A stretch of DNA of 64,000 nt, from assembly GCF_900163645.1 (NCBI RefSeq), contig NZ_FUKM01000011.1, positions 1 to 64,000 of the forward strand. Direction: 5' to 3'. The notes under the pieces were generated by a model that worked only from the letters and a program-made list of their open reading frames with translations, searched no databases and was not told where the DNA came from. This document shows, piece by piece, positions 1 to 7,094 of the stretch. Position numbers and translations under genes: made by a program. How positions within the stretch are numbered: position 1 is the first letter of the stretch; each line of letters opens with the position of its first letter. Origin of the DNA: Halomonas citrativorans (GTDB lineage: Bacteria > Pseudomonadota > Gammaproteobacteria > Pseudomonadales > Halomonadaceae).

Positions 1-38
1 TTTACTCTGTTGGGTCTTTGTTCTTTATACACTATAAT

Positions 39-290
39 TTATGCATGATCACTTAGTACACTGGTGGGAAAATCCCACTGCGCGATAATGCCATCTATTG
101 ACCCTGAGAAGCTGTCTAGTTGCGCCTTGGTCTCTTCAAAAAGCTGATTAAACGATAGCTCTTCAGCCTCAACCGCCGTATCCACACTAAGCAGTTCATG
201 AATGTTTAATGCTTTTGCCTCACGCAAGGTTTCCATCGCATGACGCTGCTTATCCTCTAAAGCAACCACAAAAATATTACGTTTCATCAT
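39..290 (-). pseudogene. Truncated ATP-grasp-type protein (N-terminal remnant)
   Basis: An 83-residue open frame starting with tandem ATG codons behind a GGAGAG ribosome-binding site. The start (MKRNIFVVALED) and the segment GSIDGIIAQWDFPTSVL resemble, from memory, the N-terminal region of roughly 400-residue ATP-grasp proteins (carbamoyl-phosphate-synthase-like ligases) of Halomonas and relatives, where the WDFP-type motif is followed by a cysteine-containing helix and then the ATP-binding core. Here the frame ends shortly after WDFPTSVL at a TAA, and the 38 bases that remain before the window edge do not continue the domain. I therefore read it as a 5' fragment of a broken gene. It could instead be expressed as a short orphan protein. 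Its surroundings are AT-rich and it is divergent from the Crp-like regulator. Confidence 0.5.
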
Positions 291-749
291 TATTCTCTCC
301 GTGAATAAGGTCGTTCTCCTAATGCCGCATAATTAGCGTAAGACAGCTGGTAGTATTTATCCTTGATATGTTTAATTTAATAAAGTTCAATTCCGTATTT
401 ATTAGTTAACATGCTTATTAGATGCCTTTAAGATAATTGATCTTTGTTTTGTGACCTAGTGGGATTCAGTTTGTTTATAAACGTAGCGATTCTTTTCAAA
501 CCTACGTTGCCTGAAAAGAACGTACATCGGTGATCGGTGATATAAGCCAATGTAAAAATTAACAATTGTTAATTTTTTTGGCTAATGAAATTAGTAATGT
601 TCTTTATCCAAGTAGGAAAAATAAATAATTCTTGTTTATGTTTTTAACGTTGACTATATTTTTTTCGCCTTTCACCTTTTTTGGCTGTATTAATATTTTA
701 CCTTTTGGTTATCATGCATAACCTTCGTCTAACTACAGGGAGTGTAGAA
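291..749. other. AT-rich divergent intergenic region
   Basis: A 459-base gap between the minus-strand ATP-grasp remnant and the plus-strand Crp-like regulator. It is markedly richer in A and T than the rest of the window. Its one clear structure is the long palindrome at 545-583. No convincing open reading frame or RNA gene was seen. It should contain the promoters of both flanking genes, but I cannot assign -35/-10 boxes with confidence. Confidence 0.6.
545..583. promoter_or_regulatory. 24-bp perfect palindrome inside a longer inverted repeat
   Basis: Positions 554-577 form a perfect 24-bp palindrome centred on AACAATTGTT. Outside it, AGCCAA (545-550) pairs with TTGGCT (578-583) after a three-base bulge on the left. 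It lies between divergent genes, about 170 bases before the start of the Crp-like regulator. It may be an operator or a bidirectional terminator-like hairpin (A-tract before, T-tract after). The perfect symmetry is seen directly; the role is inference. Confidence 0.55.
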
Positions 750-1553
750 ATGGATAAGGTAATAGCTGGAAACTATAATGTTATGGACAGAAAAAGCTTT
801 AACAGCGGCGCTGATGATTTCGACGTTCCAGATTTTGATATAACCTTGGAAAATATTCTGGGCTTGTATGGGGAGTTGGAACATAAATCTATAGAAAGTT
901 TATACGCAATGCGTAAAAAACCGGTCGAGTTAAAGAGAAATCAAAAAATGTTTTCTTTATGTGATGGTCGGGCAGATATATTTGTAGTGAAAGAAGGGTG
1001 GGCGAGCCTTTGTCATGCTTCTGATAAACGAAGTCAAGACATATGTAATGTATTTATGCCGGGCGATATAATAGGCATTCGGGACAGCTTCTTTGAAAAT
1101 CACGACATTATTATATTAGCGCTTACTAACTGTAAGCTGGAGAAAGTATCGGTGGAAGATATACATGAGCTTTTCAAAACCGATATGAGCGTTAGAAAAG
1201 CAATAATGTCTTATATCATGGTCAACGACAATATTACCATTGAACGATTAAGAAGCTGTACGCACCACCGTTCTGAAGAGCGTGTTGCTCATTTTTTATT
1301 AGAAATTTATGCACGATTCTGCTTCAAAGGGATGTTGAAAACTAATATTTACGCATTTCCTATTACTCAAGATGTAGTAGGTGAGCTATTAGGCATTACT
1401 AGTGTCCATGTTAGCCGCTGCATGACGGCGCTGGAACAAAAGAAGTTTATTCGTAAAACGAGGAGTAGTATTAAGCTCCTTAAGCCGGAGGAAATGGCGG
1501 CAGCAACAGGTTTTGATAGTGAGTTTATTTATGGCCATGTCCGTATAGAGTAA
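750..1553 (+). CDS. Crp/Fnr-family transcriptional regulator
   Basis: Encodes a 267-residue protein with an N-terminal cyclic-nucleotide-binding-like beta-barrel (about residues 40-155, with VFMPGDIIGIRDSFF as the turn typical of the fold) and a C-terminal winged helix (about 180-245). The recognition segment ITQDVVGELLGITSVHVSRCM is a good match to Crp-type helix-turn-helix regions. I see no N-terminal four-cysteine cluster as in Fnr and no clear cAMP-pocket signature, so the ligand is unknown. The ATG at 750 is preferred over the TTG at 681 because AGGGAG at 738-743 is correctly spaced. Codon use is AT-rich, unlike the genes from 2200 on, which suggests relatively recent acquisition. A terminator-like hairpin follows at 1574-1595. 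Confidence 0.8.
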   Translation: MDKVIAGNYNVMDRKSFNSGADDFDVPDFDITLENILGLYGELEHKSIESLYAMRKKPVELKRNQKMFSLCDGRADIFVVKEGWASLCHASDKRSQDICNVFMPGDIIGIRDSFFENHDIIILALTNCKLEKVSVEDIHELFKTDMSVRKAIMSYIMVNDNITIERLRSCTHHRSEERVAHFLLEIYARFCFKGMLKTNIYAFPITQDVVGELLGITSVHVSRCMTALEQKKFIRKTRSSIKLLKPEEMAAATGFDSEFIYGHVRIE

Positions 1554-1573
1554 CGTTATATTCGTGCTTTAGT

Positions 1574-1595
1574 AGCCGTATATTACGGGCTTTTA
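1574..1595 (+). terminator. Probable intrinsic terminator of the Crp-like gene
   Basis: AGCCGTA followed by a short loop and TACGGGCT, then TTTTAAT. The stem has one bulged base. It begins about 20 bases after the regulator's stop codon. Confidence 0.45.
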
Positions 1596-2071
1596 ATGAA
1601 AGAGTTACGATAGCTGATCAGTGAATCGTATTTTCTTTTGGCTGGTTTTGTTAAATTGTTGTCGTAGTTGGTCTTTTTTATTTGAATGTTGGTCGTTTAG
1701 CATGAAATTGCCACTTTCTAAAGCCTTCTCCACTGGAGAGGACTGTTGGCATGGCTTGGATAGCATGAAACCGCATGGTTGATTTGAATTGGGAAAGTGC
1801 GTTCAAGTCAGTGCTGACAATCCCTTAAAGCGTCAATGTGATGGCAAGAATGTTTTCCATCGCCACGGCCTAAGCATGGAAGATGGTCAGGCATTCAAAT
1901 GGCGAAAGATGGTTTTTAATAGAGAAAGAAGAGATCTTGTTTCGAATTCGTACAAACTTAAAGCTTGTTATCTATAGGGTTGGTGTTTTCAGTAAACTTT
2001 GGAGGTATGTTATAAGTAATTGGCGAGTTTGATGAAATTTTAGCCCATTAAAGAAGGTTGAAGCGTTAATA

Positions 2072-2085
2072 ATCGCTTAAGCGAT
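2072..2085. promoter_or_regulatory. 14-bp palindrome upstream of ectD
   Basis: ATCGCTTAAGCGAT is perfectly self-complementary and lies about 117 bases before the ectD start codon. It could be a regulator-binding site for an osmotically controlled promoter. No direct evidence for function. Confidence 0.35.
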
Positions 2086-2201
2086 GTTGGTTTAATCCAC
2101 GTTATAAAGGCTATGTTCTGCCTTGCAGAGACGTATAAGTTAGCTACCTTGTTATGGCAATGACCTTGATCTGAAATTTAATCATACAAGGAGTGGATTA
2201 G

Positions 2202-3185
2202 ATGACAGTCAGCAATCTATCTTTTCATAATGTGACTGCCCATAAGCATTACAGCGAGTTAGCGGATTCGCCCTCTTCGCAACATACGAAACTGTATGAT
2301 CCCTATCCATCGCGCTTGGTACAACCTCCTCAAGCACTTTGGCAGGCGCGTCAGGACGCCGTTGTAAAAGGGCATCACCTGGCAGGGCCTTTAAGCGAAA
2401 CTCAACTGGATGAATTTGAACGTAAAGGCTTTTTGTTTATCCCGAATTTGATTAGCGGTAGTGAGCTTGATGAGCTGCGTGCTGAGATGCAGGCACTTAT
2501 GAATACGGATGCTTACCGTGATAAAGACTTCAGTATTACCGAGCCTGAAAGTAATGAAATTCGTTCACTGTTTGCGGTACACCACCTTTCAGAACGCTTG
2601 GGCGCGCTGGCCAGAGATGAGCGCGTGGCAGGCGCCGCTCGGCAGTTGATTGGTGATGATCCTTATGTGCATCAGTCACGCATTAACTACAAGCCGGGGT
2701 TCGCCGGTAAGGGCTTTAACTGGCACTCGGATTTTGAGACCTGGCATGCTGAGGATGGTATGCCCGGTATGCATGCAGTAAGTGCGTCCTTGATCCTGAC
2801 CGATAATCACGAATTTAATGGCCCGCTGATGCTGATTCCTGGCTCGCACAAGAAGTTTGTGCCCTGCCAGGGGGAGACGCCAGTGGATAACCATAAGCGT
2901 TCGTTGAAAGCGCAGGAAGTGGGCGTACCAAGCCCAGAGGCGCTCACTGAACTGGTCGCTGAGCACGGTATTGAAGCGCCGAAAGGTAAGGCGGGTGGGC
3001 TATTGCTGTTTGATTGCAATACACTGCATGCCTCAAACGCTAACTTGTCGCCGGACCCGCGCAGTAACGTGTTCTTCGTCTTTAACCGCCCCGATAATCG
3101 CTGCCGCGAGCCGTATGCGGCCCCGCAGCAGCGTCCGGACTTTCTGGCCCATGACCCAGGCCAGGAGTGGCTAGTCGATAAGTGA
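2202..3185 (+). CDS. ectD: Ectoine hydroxylase
   Basis: A 327-residue Fe(II)/2-oxoglutarate-dependent dioxygenase of the phytanoyl-CoA dioxygenase superfamily that converts the compatible solute ectoine to 5-hydroxyectoine in the cytoplasm. The EctD signature is clear: FNWHSDFETWHAEDGMPGM around residues 165-183 carries the HxD part of the iron-binding triad, and the distal histidine lies in DCNTLHASN near residue 275. The late conserved segment FVFNRPDNRC is also present. Length fits the family (about 300-330). The ATG at 2202 has a strong AAGGAGTGG site. It stands alone without ectABC, an arrangement known in several Halomonas. Expression is probably salt-induced, but no specific element is proven. 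Confidence 0.95.
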   Translation: MTVSNLSFHNVTAHKHYSELADSPSSQHTKLYDPYPSRLVQPPQALWQARQDAVVKGHHLAGPLSETQLDEFERKGFLFIPNLISGSELDELRAEMQALMNTDAYRDKDFSITEPESNEIRSLFAVHHLSERLGALARDERVAGAARQLIGDDPYVHQSRINYKPGFAGKGFNWHSDFETWHAEDGMPGMHAVSASLILTDNHEFNGPLMLIPGSHKKFVPCQGETPVDNHKRSLKAQEVGVPSPEALTELVAEHGIEAPKGKAGGLLLFDCNTLHASNANLSPDPRSNVFFVFNRPDNRCREPYAAPQQRPDFLAHDPGQEWLVDK

Positions 3186-3301
3186 TTGGGAGGATGAACG
3201 ATAACCTCGTATTGGGTTGTGGAACATACACATAGGTAGGGTAAACTGTTGCGTCTGTCGTTAAGAACGCGGCACGTATAATGAGAAGGAGAGTACCCGC
3301 C

Positions 3302-3967
3302 ATGCGTCTTGTTCCACAATTTACCGACGGTCAGGCATTTCCCCATGCATTGGGCAAAGTCGTGTGTGTTGGCCGCAACTATGCTGATCACGCGAAAGAG
3401 CTGGATAATCCCGTTCCCAGCGAGCCACTGTTATTTATTAAGCCTGCGACAAGTGTCGTGGATATAGAGCAGCCGCTAAGCCCGCCTTTTTCTCAAGGCG
3501 ATGTGCACTATGAAACCGAACTTGCCCTGTTAGTTGGGGAAACCCTCACCCACGCGACGCCGGATGAAGCTGAACGTGCGATTGTGGGTATTGGGTTAGC
3601 GCTCGATTTAACGCTACGCGATGTACAAACGAAGCTGAAAGAGAAAGGCCACCCGTGGGAAATCGCCAAGGGTTTTGATGGGTCGTGCCCGCTATCCAAG
3701 TTCCTGCCACTAAGCCGAGTACCTAACTGGAATGCACTGGCCTTTACGCTGGAGGTTGATGGTGAAGCGCGCCAGCATGGGGAAGGTGCGGATATGATCT
3801 TTGCGATTCCCTCGCTGGTTGCGGAAATGAGCCGTCATTTCACGCTTGAGCCGGGCGATGTCATTTTAACCGGCACCCCCGCTGGTGTCGGTGAGTTAAC
3901 TCGAGGCACATCACTGCGCTTAACGCTGACCGGCGGCCTGGAAGTGACAACCTCTGTTGCTGAATAA
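3302..3967 (+). CDS. Fumarylacetoacetate hydrolase family protein (YcgM-like)
   Basis: A 221-residue member of the FAH superfamily of metal-dependent C-C hydrolases, decarboxylases and tautomerases that act on acylpyruvates and related 2-keto acids. Family landmarks are VCVGRNYADHAKEL near the N-terminus, the acidic metal-site motif VHYETELALLVG (E..E), the LALDLTLRDVQ..LKEKGHPWEIAKGFDGSCPLS block and the C-terminal DVILTGTPAGVG. This pattern is closest to E. coli YcgM and fumarylpyruvate hydrolases rather than the longer eukaryotic FAH. The ATG at 3302 is chosen over the one at 3281 because AGAAGGAGAGT lies at 3284-3294. Its physiological substrate cannot be told from context. A strong terminator follows. 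Confidence 0.88.
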   Translation: MRLVPQFTDGQAFPHALGKVVCVGRNYADHAKELDNPVPSEPLLFIKPATSVVDIEQPLSPPFSQGDVHYETELALLVGETLTHATPDEAERAIVGIGLALDLTLRDVQTKLKEKGHPWEIAKGFDGSCPLSKFLPLSRVPNWNALAFTLEVDGEARQHGEGADMIFAIPSLVAEMSRHFTLEPGDVILTGTPAGVGELTRGTSLRLTLTGGLEVTTSVAE

Positions 3968-3983
3968 GCCAGCGTTGCATAGT

Positions 3984-4019
3984 GAAAGCGCCCCTTGGTC
4001 TTCCAGGGGGGACGCTTTC
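3984..4019. terminator. Terminator between the FAH-family gene and speA
   Basis: AAAGCG/CGCTTT outer stem with an inner CCCTTGG/CCAGGGG stem and a TCTT loop. It lies between convergent genes and can serve the plus-strand gene and possibly speA on the other strand. Confidence 0.7.
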
Positions 4020-4061
4020 TATTGGTGCTGAAAAGTAAGGAAAAAAAGTAAGGCGGTAGCG

Positions 4062-5975
4062 TTACTCTAAATACGTATAGCCTTCCAGCCCTTCATGCAG
4101 GCTTGCCGCAAAGCTTTCCTGCTCTTGCTCTGAGAAACCGCTATTGACGATCTGCTCGGTCAGCTTTTGCATAAGTACCTTGGCGTCAAAGTTGACGTAG
4201 GCCAGTACATCGGCAACGGTATCACCCGCCAGTGGGTTGGAAAGCACCCACTCTCCGTGCTCGTTTAATGCAGCGTCAACCGAGTCGGTATCGCCGAACA
4301 GGTTATGCAAGTCACCCAGAATTTCTTGATAAGCCCCCACCAGGAAAAAGCCTAGCCAGCGCTCATCTTCCGAGGGCCATTCGGGCAGGGGCAGGGTGCT
4401 TTCCACACCTTGTCCATCAACGTAGCTGTCGATACGTCCGTCTGAATCGCAGGTAATATCCTGAATGACAGCACGGCGCGTTGGGGTTTGATTCAACCCG
4501 CTTAATGGCAGCACCGGGAAGATCTGCTCAATGCCCCACACATCAGGCACCGACTGGAATAGCGAGAAGTTAACAAACAGCTTGTCAGCCAGCTTCTCGG
4601 CAAGCTCATCCATAATTTCGCGATGTGCACGATTGCGAGTATCCAACTGGCTGCGCAAACGCGCACAGGCTGCCAAATACAGGCGCTCGCCTTCGGCACG
4701 GGCATTGATATCGCTCAGGCCCAGCACAAACCTGTCCTGTAACTCGCTTACTGCCTGCAGGAGGTCGTGCCAAGCCTCGACCAGCATGCGCGGCTCCTGA
4801 GGCGTGGCAAGCTGGTCGAACACGCGCCACAGGGCATCAACCTGTATATCGTCCTGAGGCACCTTCTTGGGCGGCGTATCATCAATGCGCTCTTCGCCAA
4901 TCACATTGGTAATAAGCACCGCGTGATGGGCCGTCAACGCTCGGCCCGATTCGCTGATTAAATGGGGCTGAGGTAGGTTGGACTCTTCGCACAGCTGAGC
5001 AAAGGCGCTCACGACGTTACGGGCATATTCGCGCATGGAGTAGTTGGCTGAGCAGTAACTGCGCGAGCGGGTGCCTTCGTAGTCAATACCCAGGCCGCCG
5101 CCCACATCGACCGTATCAATCGGTGCGCCAAGGGTAATCAGGTTCTGATAAAAACGGGCACACTCACGCAGGCCGCGCTGAATGTCGCGGATATTGGCGA
5201 TCTGCGAACCCAGGTGGAAGTGCACCAGTTGCAGGCTTGCCAAGGCTTCCTGGGCGCGCAGTGTTTCCACGACCTCAAGAATCTGGCTGGCGGTCAGGCC
5301 GAATTTTGACTTTTCGCCGCCAGTATTTTGCCACTTGCCCTTGCCCACCGAGGCCAGGCGCGCACGCAGGCCAATACGCGGTGTAACCTCCAGCTCCCGC
5401 GCTTCTTCCATGATCATCGCAAGCTCGGAGAGCTTTTCCACTACCAGGTAAACACGGTGGCCAAGCTTCTCGCCCAGCAGGGCAAGACGCACGTACTCAC
5501 GGTCCTTGTAACCGTTACACACGATCAGCGATGACCCACCGCCCGAGAGAGCAAGCACGGCAAGAAGCTCGGGCTTACTGCCCGCTTCCAGGCCTACTCG
5601 GCCATTACCGCGCTCGGAAGTCGCCAGAATTTCCTCGACCACGCGGCGCTGTTGGTTGACCTTGATGGGGTAAACCGCGGTGTAGCCGCCCTGGTAGTCA
5701 ATATCACTCATGGCGGCATCAAAGGCGCCGCACAACTGTTCAACCCGGTCGTGCAGAATATCGCTAAAACGAACCAGAACAGGCAAGCGTAGGCCTGCCT
5801 CCTGCAACTGAATAACCAGCTCACGCAGGGGCAGGGTAGGGCCTTCGGCGTCGTTGCCCAAGGGACGCACCAGCGCTTGGCCGTGGTCGTCTACATCAAA
5901 GTAGCCGCTGCCCCATTGGTCGATATTCCATGTGCGGCGAGCACTTAGTGCTGACCCACTTTGCGTTGCACTCAT
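4062..5975 (-). CDS. speA: Biosynthetic arginine decarboxylase
   Basis: A 637-residue PLP-dependent fold-III decarboxylase that converts arginine to agmatine, the first step of the agmatine route to putrescine. The PLP-binding lysine lies in YPIKVNQQRRVVEE near residue 104. Other family blocks are GLEAGSKPELLAVLAL, the HLGSQIANIRDIQ segment, the glycine-rich VDVGGGLGIDYEGT phosphate-binding loop and SESGRALTAHHAV. Length matches SpeA enzymes (630-660). The start codon overlaps the stop of thrB by four bases (5972-5975), implying translational coupling. Pairing speA with thrB is unusual as there is no direct pathway link. Confidence 0.96.
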   Translation of the reverse strand: MSATQSGSALSARRTWNIDQWGSGYFDVDDHGQALVRPLGNDAEGPTLPLRELVIQLQEAGLRLPVLVRFSDILHDRVEQLCGAFDAAMSDIDYQGGYTAVYPIKVNQQRRVVEEILATSERGNGRVGLEAGSKPELLAVLALSGGGSSLIVCNGYKDREYVRLALLGEKLGHRVYLVVEKLSELAMIMEEARELEVTPRIGLRARLASVGKGKWQNTGGEKSKFGLTASQILEVVETLRAQEALASLQLVHFHLGSQIANIRDIQRGLRECARFYQNLITLGAPIDTVDVGGGLGIDYEGTRSRSYCSANYSMREYARNVVSAFAQLCEESNLPQPHLISESGRALTAHHAVLITNVIGEERIDDTPPKKVPQDDIQVDALWRVFDQLATPQEPRMLVEAWHDLLQAVSELQDRFVLGLSDINARAEGERLYLAACARLRSQLDTRNRAHREIMDELAEKLADKLFVNFSLFQSVPDVWGIEQIFPVLPLSGLNQTPTRRAVIQDITCDSDGRIDSYVDGQGVESTLPLPEWPSEDERWLGFFLVGAYQEILGDLHNLFGDTDSVDAALNEHGEWVLSNPLAGDTVADVLAYVNFDAKVLMQKLTEQIVNSGFSEQEQESFAASLHEGLEGYTYLE

Positions 5976-6931
5976 AAGTCAGCCTCAGGAAGTGGTAAGG
6001 CACCATACGCAATGCGCGCGTTTAAGATGGTATGAAAACGCTCGGGGTCGTGAGGTGTTAAATCGTGAGCCGGTGGGTCAACGTAGACGACCAGTAGACG
6101 CGATAACCAATACCGTAGCGCCGTCATGCGCAGCATCATCGGCCATACGTCACGCTCATCGACGGTGAGCGGTCGGCGTGCCAAGTAAGCCCCCAGCAAG
6201 GCATTATAGCGCTCTGCATTGAGCGTGCCGTCTTCATTTGATGCCCAGTCGTTAATCACGATGGCGAGATCAAACAGTAGATCACCAGTACAGCCATTAT
6301 AAAAATCAATGATGCCGCCAAGCTGGTCGCCATCGAACAGCGTATTGTCGCGAAACAGGTCACCATGGATAGCCCCTTGGGGCAGCTGGGCGCATTGACT
6401 GAAGGCGCTTTCAAAATCCTCGACTTCGTTTTTCATTAATGCCTGATCATCAGGACTTAAGTACGCCAATACTTTATGGTGCATGGCCTGTAGCCAGTGC
6501 AAGTCGCGGGGGTTCGGGCGATGGCCGGAGAAGTGCTGTGAGATCACATGCAAACGGCCCAGCGTATCGCCAAGCGCTTGGCATTGCGCCAGATTAGGGG
6601 CGACGGGATGACGGCCCGGCATACGCGGAAATAGCAGAGCCGGTTTATCTGCCAGGCTGTGCAGTGCGATGCCATCGCGGTCGTGAACCGGGCCTGGCAC
6701 TGGCAAGCGGTGCTCATCCAGGTAGTCCAACAGGTCGACGAAGAACGGCAGCTCTTCATGTTCACCTTGTTCAAACAGGGTGAGCACCAGTTCACGGCGC
6801 TGCGTGGTAACAAAAAAAGTTGAATTTTCGGTGCCGCCCGCGACTCCTTGCAGAGACACAAAGCCACCAACATCAAAGTTGTCTAGAAACGTAGCGACCT
6901 GTGCGTCGCTAAGCGGGGTGAATACAGCCAT
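5972..6931 (-). CDS. thrB: Homoserine kinase (APH-fold type)
   Basis: A 319-residue kinase of the aminoglycoside-phosphotransferase fold that phosphorylates homoserine in threonine synthesis, the type found in Pseudomonas and Halomonas rather than the GHMP-type ThrB of E. coli. The N-terminus (FTPLSDAQVATFLDNFDVG) and GGTENSTFFV nucleotide loop fit the family. The catalytic loop is GAIHGDLFRDNTLFD (about residues 192-206), followed by the metal-binding GIIDFYNG. It lies directly divergent from polA, as in Pseudomonas. speA follows with a four-base overlap. Confidence 0.93.
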   Translation of the reverse strand: MAVFTPLSDAQVATFLDNFDVGGFVSLQGVAGGTENSTFFVTTQRRELVLTLFEQGEHEELPFFVDLLDYLDEHRLPVPGPVHDRDGIALHSLADKPALLFPRMPGRHPVAPNLAQCQALGDTLGRLHVISQHFSGHRPNPRDLHWLQAMHHKVLAYLSPDDQALMKNEVEDFESAFSQCAQLPQGAIHGDLFRDNTLFDGDQLGGIIDFYNGCTGDLLFDLAIVINDWASNEDGTLNAERYNALLGAYLARRPLTVDERDVWPMMLRMTALRYWLSRLLVVYVDPPAHDLTPHDPERFHTILNARIAYGALPLPEADL

Positions 6932-7094
6932 GAAAGTCTCGCCCAGGTTGCTAAGCTGATTATTGTAGCGGCTTGCTGGCTGAGTTGGCAGCGTTGTTAA
7001 GCGCTTAGGCGTATTTGTATCCGCCAGTTTATTTCAGCCGCTGGCGCTTAGCGCGTATCATGAGCCTATACTTTTTTTGCAATGGATATTGGTT

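Larger units (their letters stand above)
1554..2201. other. Gene-poor AT-rich stretch upstream of ectD
   Basis: About 650 bases without a gene I can support. A 62-codon frame at 1789-1977 starts with TTG, has no good ribosome-binding site and resembles nothing I recognise. The stretch holds a hairpin around 1722-1740 (TCTCC paired with GGAGA), a 14-bp palindrome at 2072-2085, and presumably the ectD promoter. It may contain degraded sequence, but I could not identify a parent gene. Confidence 0.5.

Noticed and set aside
1722-1740. Hairpin TCTCC/GGAGA as a structured RNA or riboswitch
   Set aside because: Only five pairs. No downstream gene with matching regulation and no known riboswitch core seen.
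1789-1977. A 62-codon plus-strand frame in the AT-rich gap
   Set aside because: TTG start, no ribosome-binding site, unrecognised sequence. The neighbouring DNA has stops in all frames, so it is likely chance.
2807-3391. A 194-codon minus-strand frame across the ectD end
   Set aside because: It runs opposite ectD and the FAH-family gene start, with no family likeness.
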